This document shows, one piece after another, positions 8,294-17,364 of a stretch of DNA of 64,000 bases. A program made the translations under genes and the position numbers. The notes beneath the pieces were generated by a model. That model was not told the DNA's origin. It made no database searches and was given only the letters and a program-made list of their open reading frames with translations. The stretch is from Pseudokordiimonas caeni (GTDB lineage: Bacteria > Pseudomonadota > Alphaproteobacteria > Sphingomonadales > Kordiimonadaceae), in the NCBI RefSeq assembly GCF_026719705.1, contig NZ_JAPPRR010000001.1, positions 1,403,255 to 1,467,254 of the forward strand, read 5' to 3'. Position 1 is the first letter of the stretch. Each line of letters starts with the position of its first letter.

Positions 8294-10183
8294 ATGAAAA
8301 GAACAACGGGGGTCAACCGCCTGATCAGGGCTGCCCTTCTGGGGACAACACTTGCCTTCGCACCGCTGACGCACGGCACGATGGCCGAGGATGCACCGGG
8401 CCAGATCCGCTGGGACCTGAGCGACCTTTACCCGAGCGTCGAGGCATGGAATGCCACACGCGAGCAGGTACTGAAGGATGTCGCCGCCTATAGCCGCTTT
8501 CAGGGTAATCTGGGCAAGAGTGCCGCGGCCCTTGCCGATGCGCTGGATGAAGTGAACCGGATCGAGAAAGAGCTGGCGCGAATGTATATCTACAGCTCGC
8601 TCGGCTCCGACGAGGACCTGCGCGACGCCAAGGCGCAGGAACGCTTCTCGCAGGCCCGCACCACCTATGCCGAATTTGGCCGGGCTACCGCCTTCATGGC
8701 GCCTGAACTCCTGACCGTCGGCTCGAAAAAGATCGAAGGCTATATCAAACGCGAGAAACGCCTTGAGAAACACGCCTTCTTCCTGCGCGATACGCTGCGG
8801 CAGGAAAAATATACGCTCGGGCTCGAGGCTGAAGGCGTGCTCGCGAACGCGGCCGAAGTGACGGGCGGCGCCGGCAATATCTATAACCTCTTGACCTCTG
8901 CGAATATCGCCTGGCCCACGGTCAAGCTTTCAACGGGCGAGGACGCAACCCTCAGCCAGGCCGGCTATTCGAAATACCGCGCCGTGCAGAACCGCGACGA
9001 CCGCAAGCTCGTTTTCGATACCTTCTGGCAGACCTGGAAGAATTATGAGGCGACCTTCGGCCAGACGCTCGACACGCTGGTCAAGAGTCATATCTTCTAC
9101 GCCAAATCACGGCACTATCCGAACGCGCTTTCCTACGCTCTTTCCGGCCCAAATATCCCGGAAGAGGTGTACCGCACGCTCGTGAAATCGGTGAACGAGA
9201 GCCTGCCGTCGTTCCACCGTTATCTGAAGCTGCGCCAACGGATGCTCGGCCTCAGCGACATGCGCTATTATGACATCTATCCCGAGACCACCGCGCTCGA
9301 CCGCGAATTCAGCGTAGATGACGCGAAAAAGCTGACCCTCGAATCCCTCACCCCCTTCGGCGAGGAATATCTGGGCCTCCTCAAGCAGGGCTTCGATGCC
9401 GACTGGATGCATGTCTATCCGCAGCCCGGCAAGCGGTCCGGCGCCTATATGAACGGTGCGGCCTATGACGTGCACCCCTATGTTCTCCTCAACTATAACA
9501 AGGGGTTCGAGGACGTTTCGACCTTCAGCCACGAGTGGGGCCATGCCGTCCACACGCTGCTGTCGCGCGCGAATAATCCTTACGAGACCTACAGCTATCG
9601 CACCTTCACCGCAGAGCTTGCCTCCACCACCAACGAGGTGCTGCTGCAGGAACATCTGCTGAAGGACGACCTGTCGGACAAGGAACGGCTCTATTATATC
9701 GACCGGGCGCTGGAAGGCATCCGGGGCACCCTGTTCCGCCAAACCATGTTTGCAGAGTTTGAACTGAAGATCCACGAAGTGGTGGAGGCAGGCGAGCCGC
9801 TTTCGGGCGAGAAGATGACCGCCATCTATCTCGACCTCCTGAAGCGCTATCACGGCGATGCCGAGGGCGTGATGAAGATCGACGACCTTTACGGCATCGA
9901 ATGGGCCTATATCCCGCACTTCTACCGGAACTTCTATGTGTTCCAGTATGCCACCAGCATCTCAGGCGGCACCATGTTTGCCGAACGCATGCTGAACGGC
10001 GACCCGAAAGCACAGTCCGACTATCTGAATGTGCTGAAGGCCGGTGGCTCGCGCTATCCCTATGAGATGCTGAAGGAAGCCGGCGTCGATCTGGCGAGCG
10101 AGGCGCCTTACAAAACGATCGTCGCCCGCATGAACCGGCTGATGGACGAGGCAGACGCCATCCTCACCCGCATGGGCAAATAA
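8294..10183 (+). CDS. pepF: Exported oligoendopeptidase F-like M3 metallopeptidase
   Basis: Zinc peptidase of 629 residues in the thimet oligopeptidase family (M3). The zinc helix FSHEWGHAVHTLLS lies near residue 412 (HExxH), and the downstream glutamate segment TAELASTTNEVLLQE fits the family. Unlike cytosolic PepF, it begins with a basic, hydrophobic signal-like stretch (RLIRAALLGTTLAFAPL, then a small-residue cleavage region near THGTMAED). This predicts a periplasmic or lipid-free exported enzyme that degrades short peptides. The ATG at 8294 has GGGGAGGAA immediately upstream, a very strong ribosome site. It stands as a single gene between two hairpins. Confidence 0.9.
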   Translation: MKRTTGVNRLIRAALLGTTLAFAPLTHGTMAEDAPGQIRWDLSDLYPSVEAWNATREQVLKDVAAYSRFQGNLGKSAAALADALDEVNRIEKELARMYIYSSLGSDEDLRDAKAQERFSQARTTYAEFGRATAFMAPELLTVGSKKIEGYIKREKRLEKHAFFLRDTLRQEKYTLGLEAEGVLANAAEVTGGAGNIYNLLTSANIAWPTVKLSTGEDATLSQAGYSKYRAVQNRDDRKLVFDTFWQTWKNYEATFGQTLDTLVKSHIFYAKSRHYPNALSYALSGPNIPEEVYRTLVKSVNESLPSFHRYLKLRQRMLGLSDMRYYDIYPETTALDREFSVDDAKKLTLESLTPFGEEYLGLLKQGFDADWMHVYPQPGKRSGAYMNGAAYDVHPYVLLNYNKGFEDVSTFSHEWGHAVHTLLSRANNPYETYSYRTFTAELASTTNEVLLQEHLLKDDLSDKERLYYIDRALEGIRGTLFRQTMFAEFELKIHEVVEAGEPLSGEKMTAIYLDLLKRYHGDAEGVMKIDDLYGIEWAYIPHFYRNFYVFQYATSISGGTMFAERMLNGDPKAQSDYLNVLKAGGSRYPYEMLKEAGVDLASEAPYKTIVARMNRLMDEADAILTRMGK

Positions 10184-10206
10184 TCGCCACACTTCGGCGC
10201 GAAGGT

Positions 10207-10251
10207 TTCGGGGCGGCAGGGGCGTACCATCGGTATGTCTGCCGCCCCGAA
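10207..10251. repeat. Long hairpin between the peptidase and DUF1800 genes
   Basis: TTCGGGGCGGCAG (10207-10219) and CTGCCGCCCCGAA (10239-10251) pair perfectly over 13 bp around a 19-base loop that itself contains GTACC/GGTAT. No U-tract follows. It may terminate the peptidase transcript with Rho or protect mRNA 3' ends. Confidence 0.45.
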
Positions 10252-10272
10252 TACATTCGAGAGGAAGGCCTG

Positions 10273-11640
10273 ATGAAAAGCCCCGCCCCTGCCCGTTTTG
10301 TCAGCCGTTTCGGCCTTGGCGCCCGCCCCGGCGATGCCACCGCCATCGCCGCAGACCCGCTCGGCTGGACACTGGCCCAACTGACCGGCGAGCCTGACGA
10401 CAGGCGAGCCTTCGAAGGCCGCCCGGCGAGTGACAAGCTCCTTGCCGACGTTTTCCTGTTCCAGCGGGAATTGCTGAAAGCCCGCAGGGACAAGGCGGAT
10501 GATGAAAAGGAGATTGCCGCCAAAGTGATGGAGCGGAAGGACTTCCGTAATATCTATCTTGCCGATGTGGAAGCGCGGCTCACGCAAGCCGTGATGACAG
10601 AAACGCCGGTGCATGAACGGCTGGTACGCTTCTGGTCCAACCATTTCACGGTATCGGCTGAAAAACTGGTGGTACTGACCGTTGCCGGCGCCTTCGAACG
10701 CGAGGCGATCCGCCCGCGCCTGAACGGCCATTTTCGCGACATGCTGCAGGCCTCGACCGCGCATCCGGCCATGATCCTGTATCTCGATAACGACCGCTCG
10801 GCGGGGCCGAACAGCAAGGTCGGGCAGCGGCGCGACCTTGGCCTCAACGAAAATCTGGCACGTGAGATACTGGAACTCCAGACGCTCGGGGTGAACGGCG
10901 GCTATACTCAGGCCGATGTCACCGCTTTCGCCCGTATCCTGACGGGCTGGACGGTCAGTCGTCCCATCATCGGCGGCACCGGACGCTTCACCTATGTCGA
11001 CCGTATGCACGAACCCGGCGACCATGCTGTGCTTGGCAAAACCTATCGCGGCAAGGGCGACGCCCAGACCCGCGCTGTTCTGGCTGACCTTGCCGTTCAT
11101 CCCGCCACGGCGCGCTTCATCGCCTTCAAGCTCGCCCGACATTTCATCGCCGACACACCGCCCGAAGACGCCGTCACCGCGCTTGCCCGCACCTTCATGG
11201 AAACCGACGGGCATCTGCCGAGTGTCCACAAGCGCTTGTTCGAACTGGCAGCACCCCTGCTGGACGAAACCCGCAAGATACGACCGCCCGAAGATTATGT
11301 GGTGGCAACGCTCAGGGCCCTGAAAATCGACCCGGCGGACAAGACCCGCAAGATTTTCGCCGTGCTGCGTGACATGGGCCAGCGGCCGATGGTGCCACCG
11401 GGCCCCGATGGCTGGCCAGACACTGCCGGCGAGTGGCTTTCCGGCCAATCGCTGATGACGCGGATAGACTGGGCCTCCGCCCTTGCCGAGCGTGTCGTCC
11501 GTGTCGATTCCCGCGCGCTTGCCGGGTTTCTGTGGGGAGAGGCGTTATCTGAAAGTACGCGTACATCGATCGCCCGTGCCGAAAGCGCGCATCAGGCCCT
11601 GTCGCTTCTCCTCGCGGCACCGGAGATGATCTATGCATGA
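10273..11640 (+). CDS. DUF1800 family protein
   Basis: A 455-residue protein of the DUF1800 family, which is widespread and usually encoded beside DUF1501. Family features seen are the N-terminal RFVSRFGLGARP segment, the central HERLVRFWSNHF motif and NENLAREILELQTLGVNGGYTQ. No membrane segment or clear signal peptide is visible. The start at ATG 10273 has GAGGAAGG upstream. It overlaps the DUF1501 gene by eight bases, so the pair is translationally coupled. The molecular function of the pair is not known. Confidence 0.9.
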   Translation: MKSPAPARFVSRFGLGARPGDATAIAADPLGWTLAQLTGEPDDRRAFEGRPASDKLLADVFLFQRELLKARRDKADDEKEIAAKVMERKDFRNIYLADVEARLTQAVMTETPVHERLVRFWSNHFTVSAEKLVVLTVAGAFEREAIRPRLNGHFRDMLQASTAHPAMILYLDNDRSAGPNSKVGQRRDLGLNENLAREILELQTLGVNGGYTQADVTAFARILTGWTVSRPIIGGTGRFTYVDRMHEPGDHAVLGKTYRGKGDAQTRAVLADLAVHPATARFIAFKLARHFIADTPPEDAVTALARTFMETDGHLPSVHKRLFELAAPLLDETRKIRPPEDYVVATLRALKIDPADKTRKIFAVLRDMGQRPMVPPGPDGWPDTAGEWLSGQSLMTRIDWASALAERVVRVDSRALAGFLWGEALSESTRTSIARAESAHQALSLLLAAPEMIYA

Positions 11641-12799
11641 CAAGATAAGCCTCAACCGTCGCCGTTTCCTCGCCCTTTCCGGTGCGACCGCCGCCCTCAC
11701 CCTGTTCAGCCCCCGCCTGATGGCGGTGGAGCCCGGCGAAGCACCCCGTTTTATCTTCTTCCTGCTGCGTGGCGGGATGGACGGCCTTTCCGCTGTGCCG
11801 ATGGTGGCCGACCCTGCCTTTGCCGGAATACGCGGCATATTGGCCGAAGAGGAAACGGCGGGTTTGCCCCTTGATGGCGGCTTTGCCCTGCATCCGAAGC
11901 TCACCACGCTCCATGCCCTGTACGGCGCCAAGGAAGCCACGATCTTCCATGCGGTGGCTGGCCCCTATCGCAGCCGTTCCCATTTCGATGCGCAGGATAT
12001 GCTTGAACAGGGTATAGCCGCCCCCGCCACCAACGACGGGTTCCTCGCCCGGATGATCAATGGCGATGCTGTCACCAAGGCCGTCGCCCTTGCCGAGACC
12101 ATGCCGCTTGCGCTGCGCGGTGGCGAACGGGCCACAAGCTGGGCACCCACCCGGATACCGGAGGCAAGCCCCGATATATTCGACCGCCTCGATGACCTTT
12201 ATGCCGGTGACGCACTTCTCGAGGCCGCCCTTCAGCAAATGCTGGAGAATGAAACGGTAGGAAACATGGGTAACTCGATGAATGGTGGGCGCGGTAATAT
12301 CGTCACTCTGTCTGAATCCGCTGCCCGCTTCCTGACAGTCGAAGGCGGGCCGAACGTTGCCATGCTGGAATTCGGCGGCTGGGACACCCACACGGGCCAG
12401 ACGGGACGCCTGAATCGCCAGTTTTCAGCGCTTGATCAGGCGATAGCCGCCCTCAAGACCGGTCTTGGAGATGCATGGCAACACACCGCCGTCGTTATCG
12501 CCACCGAATTTGGCCGAACAGCCGCCGTGAATGGCACACGCGGCACCGATCATGGCACGGCAGGTGCAGCCTTCCTGCTGGGCGGCGCCGTGGATGGCGG
12601 CCGGGTGATCGCCGACTGGCCCGGCCTTGCCGGACCGATGCTGTATGAAGGACGGGACCTGATGCCAACGCTTGACTTGCGCGCGATCCTGAAGGGCGTG
12701 ATGGCGGATCATATGAAGGTGGCCGGACCGAAGCTCGATCTCGATATTTTCCCGGATTCAGGGACCGTCAAGCCGCTATCCGGCCTCATCCGGGCCTGA
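11633..12799 (+). CDS. DUF1501 family protein with Tat signal
   Basis: A 388-residue protein of the DUF1501 group, which has an alkaline-phosphatase/sulfatase-like fold. The N-terminus NRRRFLALSGATAALTLF is a twin-arginine signal (RRRFL plus hydrophobic core), so the folded protein is probably moved to the periplasm by Tat. FFLLRGGMDGLSAVP and GGWDTHTGQ, followed by ATEFGRTAAVNGTRGTDHG, are the family's metal-ligand-like motifs. It is coupled to the DUF1800 gene and ends exactly where the convergent DUF599 gene ends (12799/12800), leaving no room for a terminator. The substrate is unknown. Confidence 0.9.
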   Translation: MHDKISLNRRRFLALSGATAALTLFSPRLMAVEPGEAPRFIFFLLRGGMDGLSAVPMVADPAFAGIRGILAEEETAGLPLDGGFALHPKLTTLHALYGAKEATIFHAVAGPYRSRSHFDAQDMLEQGIAAPATNDGFLARMINGDAVTKAVALAETMPLALRGGERATSWAPTRIPEASPDIFDRLDDLYAGDALLEAALQQMLENETVGNMGNSMNGGRGNIVTLSESAARFLTVEGGPNVAMLEFGGWDTHTGQTGRLNRQFSALDQAIAALKTGLGDAWQHTAVVIATEFGRTAAVNGTRGTDHGTAGAAFLLGGAVDGGRVIADWPGLAGPMLYEGRDLMPTLDLRAILKGVMADHMKVAGPKLDLDIFPDSGTVKPLSGLIRA

Positions 12800-13495
12800 T
12801 CAGAGGCTTTTAACGGCTGCCGCAGCCGCCGACCCGAACTCGCGCCGGGCGACGATCCCAAGGATGAAAAGGGTCGACAGAACATAGAAGACCGGGCTGA
12901 TGAACCAGCCGACAGTCGCAAGCCCGAAGAAGATGGCTCGGATGCCCCGGTTGAAATGCAGGCCGCACAGCGTGTTAAGGCGAGCCGCCGCCGCGACGCG
13001 CTGCCGGTCAGCCTCGCTCGGCTCTCCCATCGGGTTCCCGAAACCGCCAAGGAGAATCGCGCAATAGTGCGACAGGCGGATCGCCCAGGCGAATTTGAAA
13101 AAGGCATAGATGAAGATGGCCAGCAGCACAGCGAGCTTCACTGTCAGTTGCTCGGGCGAGCTTGCGGCTGCAAACGGCACACGGGCCACCGCGCCCGCCA
13201 GCGCTTCGCTATAGCCCATCGCCGCGAACAGGCCACCAATCACGATGATGGACGTAGAGGCGAACATGTTCATGCCGCTCATCAGGATTTGCAGGATGCC
13301 GGTATCGAGGATGCGAAGGTCACGCCGGAAGGCTTCTTCAAACCAGCGCTGGCGCTGCCGCTCCATCGCTGCCGCAATCGAGCGCGGCCGCAGGAAGCTT
13401 GCGTCGGTGAGCAAGGTGTAGGCCGCCCAGACAAACAGGAAGAAGCCCAGCGCTTCATAATCGGATAGACTGAAAATGGCGAGCAGCCGCTCCAT
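12800..13495 (-). CDS. DUF599 family membrane protein
   Basis: A 231-residue inner-membrane protein with about four hydrophobic spans: one near the N-terminus (ALGFFLFVWAAYTLL), one around STSIIVIGGLFAAMG, one at LAVLLAIFIYAFFKFAWAI, and one near the C-terminus. The RDLRILDTGILQILM and FAWAIRLSHYCAILLGG segments are typical of DUF599. No function is established. It lies 38 bases downstream of the RTX protease gene on the same strand and may be read through from it, but it is probably unrelated. Confidence 0.85.
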   Translation of the reverse strand: MERLLAIFSLSDYEALGFFLFVWAAYTLLTDASFLRPRSIAAAMERQRQRWFEEAFRRDLRILDTGILQILMSGMNMFASTSIIVIGGLFAAMGYSEALAGAVARVPFAAASSPEQLTVKLAVLLAIFIYAFFKFAWAIRLSHYCAILLGGFGNPMGEPSEADRQRVAAAARLNTLCGLHFNRGIRAIFFGLATVGWFISPVFYVLSTLFILGIVARREFGSAAAAAVKSL

Positions 13496-13533
13496 GGTTC
13501 GCTTTCCCCCTAATGATCAGCGCCGCAGTCGCG

Positions 13534-15012
13534 TCAGACTATTACGATCACATCATCCGCGTCCGACGTCGTCAAGCCCGCGAGCCGCACCCAGTCGCCG
13601 CCCCCGAGGTCGATAACAAGTCCCCACGGATCCTGCGACATGGCAGCCCTGACGGCGGCAGCGCTCGAAAAACCGTCGGCCATATCCGAGAAATCGAGGA
13701 TATCGCGGCTGGTATCGAAATCCATGATCCGGTCTCCACCGGAATTGTCTGTAAAAACATAGGTGTCGGCTTCCGAGCCGCCAACCATCGTGTCATGCCC
13801 TGACCCGCCAACGAACGTGTCGCGACCCTGCCCGCCTACCAGCCGGTCGTTTCCGGCGCCACCATCCAGGAGATCGGCACCCCAGCTACCTGACAGGATG
13901 TCGTCTCCTGCATCGCCGTAAAGCTTGTCAAAGCCTTGCTGACCAAGGATGTAGTCGTCGCCGTCGCCTCCTTTCAGGATATCGCCGCTGTTGCCCCCCT
14001 GCAGCGTGTCGTCTCCGGCATTGCCCGCAAGCGTGTTGGCCTGCCTGTTACCGATCAGCGTGTCATTGCCGCCAGCGCCGGATGCCTTCTCGATCCAGGT
14101 GTCCGGTGCGATGAAGACGGTCTCGTTCTCCCGATAATTTTTGGCGCGGCCGCTGTAGGTTACGACAGTGCCGATATCGGACCATGTACCGGGGATGAGC
14201 GAGATGGTCACATCGTCAGTGCCGTTCGAGACGCTGAGGGTATCGACCCCGCCCGCGTCCCAGATTGTTGTCAGGTGGCGTTCGGAAAGATCAAAATCAT
14301 AGCCATCGGCCCGGCCGGTTGTCACCGTATCCGTGCCATAAAGGGCCTGCAGCGCCATGATATCGAGATACATGTAGCCATCGGGCTCAAGATCGGTCCA
14401 GAGCGCATCATCATAGCGCGCCGATACTTCGTAACTCATCACGGTATAGTCGTTGCCGTCATAATTGGCCGCGAGCGCCGGGAATTTACCTTCCACTTCG
14501 TGCGGGTGCTTCAGCCCCAGCGCATGACCCAGCTCGTGATAAATCGTCGTCTCGAAATAGGCATCGCTTTCACTTAGCGTGCCGCTGATCAGCCAGATAT
14601 CCCCCGCCACCGGTGCCGAGATCGGATAATAAGCCCAGGCAAGCGTCTCCTCGTCCACATAGTCGGTCCAGGCGATGCGTATGGTGCCGGCTTGGGCGCC
14701 TGTGTCACTGACTTCCGTGAAGGAGGCATTTGTATAGCGCTCGATATCATCCAGCGCCTGACGCAACACATTCGCCTGCGACGCAGTCACCGGATGCCAG
14801 CCGCTGTTCACCTCGGAATCAGCAGCCCCGTAACCGAGATTGACGCTCGTGGCGAACGTGCTATTGGCGCCGGGGATACTGAAACTGATCTCGACCGCGC
14901 CATTCTGGTCGGTTGAATAGCGCACACCATAAAGAAGACCATTGACCAGCGGATTGCCCGAAAGACCGACACTTTCAACAAAGGGACGCGAATTCACACT
15001 GGCATCAACCAT
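13534..15012 (-). CDS. Serralysin-like M10 metalloprotease with RTX repeats
   Basis: Secreted zinc protease of 492 residues. The metzincin site YHELGHALGLKHPHE (HExxHxxGxxH) lies near residue 159, and the Met-turn VMSYEVS lies about 30 residues later. From about residue 315 there are roughly nine glycine/aspartate nonapeptides (GGNDTLIGN, GDGDDYILG, GGAGNDRLVGG) that bind calcium after export. There is no N-terminal signal peptide, and the protein ends DADDVIVIV, resembling the acidic-hydrophobic type I secretion signal of serralysins. Exporter and adaptor genes lie upstream on the same strand. AAGGAAG precedes the ATG. A hairpin with a T-run lies in its leader (15038-15073). Confidence 0.93.
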   Translation of the reverse strand: MVDASVNSRPFVESVGLSGNPLVNGLLYGVRYSTDQNGAVEISFSIPGANSTFATSVNLGYGAADSEVNSGWHPVTASQANVLRQALDDIERYTNASFTEVSDTGAQAGTIRIAWTDYVDEETLAWAYYPISAPVAGDIWLISGTLSESDAYFETTIYHELGHALGLKHPHEVEGKFPALAANYDGNDYTVMSYEVSARYDDALWTDLEPDGYMYLDIMALQALYGTDTVTTGRADGYDFDLSERHLTTIWDAGGVDTLSVSNGTDDVTISLIPGTWSDIGTVVTYSGRAKNYRENETVFIAPDTWIEKASGAGGNDTLIGNRQANTLAGNAGDDTLQGGNSGDILKGGDGDDYILGQQGFDKLYGDAGDDILSGSWGADLLDGGAGNDRLVGGQGRDTFVGGSGHDTMVGGSEADTYVFTDNSGGDRIMDFDTSRDILDFSDMADGFSSAAAVRAAMSQDPWGLVIDLGGGDWVRLAGLTTSDADDVIVIV

Positions 15013-15026
15013 TGACCTTGTCTTCC

Positions 15027-15073
15027 TTTAAATAAAATGCTGCAGACTCATTGCATCTCCTGAGCCTGCAGCA
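15027..15073 (-). terminator. Terminator-like hairpin in front of the protease gene
   Basis: Read on the minus strand, TGCTGCAG (15073-15066) pairs with CTGCAGCA (15045-15038), with four further inner pairs, and is followed by TTTTATTT. It falls after the oxygenase stop and 26 bases before the protease start. It could end the oxygenase transcript or attenuate protease expression. Confidence 0.55.
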
Positions 15074-15118
15074 CAAACATTTAAAGAAGCCTTATCTACC
15101 TCTATCAATTCCGCCGGT

Positions 15119-15946
15119 TCAATACCAGATGGAATCCCCATGCCCGGAGATGTTGATATAGAGATAGTCGCGTTCCTTGCCTTGCGTCTCCACCGCCGTA
15201 ACACCGTGATAGCTGTTGTTGCAGCAAGGGAAGAAAACGCCTCGATTCTTCTTCGGCCGCAGTTTGGCAATAACCGGCGCATCTTCAGGCTTCGGATGGC
15301 GCTCATATTCCGTAAAGGGTTTGTCCACTTTGTGCTGGTGTATCGTCAGGTCGCCGCCGACGATCCCAGCCTCATCGGCATCTGTAAAATAGATGATCAG
15401 CGAGCACAGCCGGTTCGGGCGGTCGCAATGCACCTGTTTGGCATAACCAGTAAGCGCCTTGTGGATGTCCAGACGCGAGAAAAGCGGCACGGGCTTGCGA
15501 GCCTTTTTCGGCAGGATATGGCGCCCCAAATCGAGGATCTTGCTTTTCAGCGTTTCGTGAGCCGTCATCACATGGCGCGGTTCGATATAGTCGCGTTCAT
15601 ATTTGTCAGGACTGATTTCGACGCTACAGCCAGTATCGGCCAGCCGATCCCCGAACAATTCGACGAACTTCTCGACGAAGGTACGGGAATTGATATAGGC
15701 GTCAAACTCCCGCCAAGCTTCGGACTTGGCCATCAGGGCCGAATAGGCTTCGTCTCCGCGATAGATATCAAAGCCCTGACCAGTGCGGCTGCCTGACATG
15801 CCGCTGACCCCTTTCTGGCCCTCGAAGATCGAAGCATCAGGATAATCAGCCCGAAGCGCATTAAACAGGCTTTCTTCAAGAATCCGGTCGGAAACGATAT
15901 GTGGGAACGGGGCTTGCTTAACTTCAGAAGCAATGAGATTCAACAT
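15119..15946 (-). CDS. 2OG-Fe(II) oxygenase superfamily protein
   Basis: A 275-residue protein with the double-stranded beta-helix core of prolyl-hydroxylase-like dioxygenases. The iron site is readable as H-x-D in VHCDRPNRLCSLIIYF and the distal histidine in NNSYHGVTAV. The basic residues after it could hold 2-oxoglutarate. It has no signal peptide, so it is cytosolic. Similar enzymes occur in surface polysaccharide and peptide-modification loci. It sits between a flippase and the RTX protease in the secretion unit, so its target could be a glycan precursor or the protease before export. GGAG lies eight bases before the ATG. Substrate is unknown. Confidence 0.8.
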   Translation of the reverse strand: MLNLIASEVKQAPFPHIVSDRILEESLFNALRADYPDASIFEGQKGVSGMSGSRTGQGFDIYRGDEAYSALMAKSEAWREFDAYINSRTFVEKFVELFGDRLADTGCSVEISPDKYERDYIEPRHVMTAHETLKSKILDLGRHILPKKARKPVPLFSRLDIHKALTGYAKQVHCDRPNRLCSLIIYFTDADEAGIVGGDLTIHQHKVDKPFTEYERHPKPEDAPVIAKLRPKKNRGVFFPCCNNSYHGVTAVETQGKERDYLYINISGHGDSIWY

Positions 15947-16070
15947 GGTGCAACTCCAATTGTCGCATATTCGGAATTAAAAACTGCAAAGGGCTGCGGT
16001 TCTCTGTCCCCGCCGCAACTGCCCGGAATACGGCCCGTTCAGTGAAGAGAAAGGCTTAGTTTTCCCGGCG

Positions 16071-17339
16071 TCAATCAATATACTGCTTCCCCGTGTAAGG
16101 ATTGAGGCGCAACAGCCGCACAACTGCTACCATACAAGAAACCTGACGCCAAGTGATCGTACAGACGATCGCAAGCGCCAGCCCCATGATGCCATAAAGC
16201 TGTACGAACACGGTCCCGGACGCCACCATCACGACTGTACCGATCATTGCATTCCGGAAAGAAACCTTCTCGTGGCCGGTCATCGCAAGCAGCATGCCCA
16301 TGCACGACATAACGGCTGCAATCAGCTGCCCGACAACAAGTATTATTACCACAAGTTCGGCTCCAGCCGCTTCCGAACTGATAAAATTCAGTATGGGGCC
16401 CGCGAAGGCTGAAATAAAGATTGCGAGCGGCACGGCAACCATGGCAATGGTCATATTGGCCAGTTTGGCGAGACGACCGAGTTCTGCCCTGTCCCCTTTG
16501 TTATAAGCAGCGGCCATTTTGGGGGCAAAAACCGACCAGAGCCCAGTCGGGATGATTGCCAGCACCATACTGAGCTGCATGGCGATGCGCATCACGCCAG
16601 TCTCATGCGCGCCGAGGTAAGAGGCCGCGACCGCTATGGCAAACCATTCGGTGAAGGTCTGGGTGATGCCGACCCCAAGGAGCGGCAGACCCGAGCGCAC
16701 GATGGCGCTAACCGAGACATCACCAGTGTCTTCCTTCGCCTTCTTGCGCGTCCATGCGAACAACCCACCAGCGAGCAGACATCCGATGGATGCAAAGATA
16801 TTGATGACGATCACATCCTTGACATCGCCGGCAAAACCGCCAACGAGATAAAGGACGACTACAAGTGGCACCACAAGCACTTCTATGGACTGGCCCAGCA
16901 CAAAATAATGCTGTGACCGCAGGACCGCGCTGATGAAGCGCCCGCCAGCCCGACCAAGCAGCATCAGCGCCAGAAGTCCGATCCACTCGATCGGCACGAT
17001 ATCGCCAAAGAGCCTGTTCCAGACAAGCGAACGGCTGAGCCACAACAGGCCACCGATCACGAAGCAAGCCAGCAGCACGAAGATCATCAGCTCCCCCAGA
17101 AGCCGATTGGTCAGGACATGCTTTTCCCCCTTACTGACGGTCAGAAACTTGATCAGCGAAAGGTCGGTGCCCGCAACCGCAAGCACCGAGAGCAGCATCA
17201 CGGTTTGCGTGACAAGCGCATACTGGCCATTAGCCGCCGTGCCAAGCTGATGGGCAATTATGAAGGTAACGCCGAACCCCAGGAGAATAGAGGCGCCGCG
17301 CACAGCAAGCGCAGCGATGGCGGATTTGTATAGCCTCAT
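16071..17339 (-). CDS. Polysaccharide flippase (Wzx/MATE-type)
   Basis: A 422-residue polytopic membrane protein with about 12 spans, of the polysaccharide biosynthesis/flippase family that moves undecaprenyl-linked repeat units across the inner membrane. The N-terminal LYKSAIAALAVRGASILLGFG and the loop QLGTAANGQYALVTQ are typical. I start it at the ATG at 17339, giving a 25-base gap after the adaptor gene. A longer open frame to 17450 would overlap that gene and adds unconserved sequence. The two polysaccharide blocks of this window contain no other flippase, so this is the likely Wzx of the locus despite being inside the secretion unit. Confidence 0.83.
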   Translation of the reverse strand: MRLYKSAIAALAVRGASILLGFGVTFIIAHQLGTAANGQYALVTQTVMLLSVLAVAGTDLSLIKFLTVSKGEKHVLTNRLLGELMIFVLLACFVIGGLLWLSRSLVWNRLFGDIVPIEWIGLLALMLLGRAGGRFISAVLRSQHYFVLGQSIEVLVVPLVVVLYLVGGFAGDVKDVIVINIFASIGCLLAGGLFAWTRKKAKEDTGDVSVSAIVRSGLPLLGVGITQTFTEWFAIAVAASYLGAHETGVMRIAMQLSMVLAIIPTGLWSVFAPKMAAAYNKGDRAELGRLAKLANMTIAMVAVPLAIFISAFAGPILNFISSEAAGAELVVIILVVGQLIAAVMSCMGMLLAMTGHEKVSFRNAMIGTVVMVASGTVFVQLYGIMGLALAIVCTITWRQVSCMVAVVRLLRLNPYTGKQYID

Positions 17340-17364
17340 AAGGAAAGTACCCGGACTGACTTCG

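Noticed and set aside
9107-9919. Minus-strand open frame inside the M3 peptidase gene
   Set aside because: It lies wholly inside a well-supported gene, and its residues show only the reverse-complement pattern of GC-rich codons.
13800-14080. Glycine/aspartate-coding repeats as a CRISPR or DNA tandem array
   Set aside because: They are RTX calcium-binding repeats at the protein level, and the DNA units are too diverged for an array.
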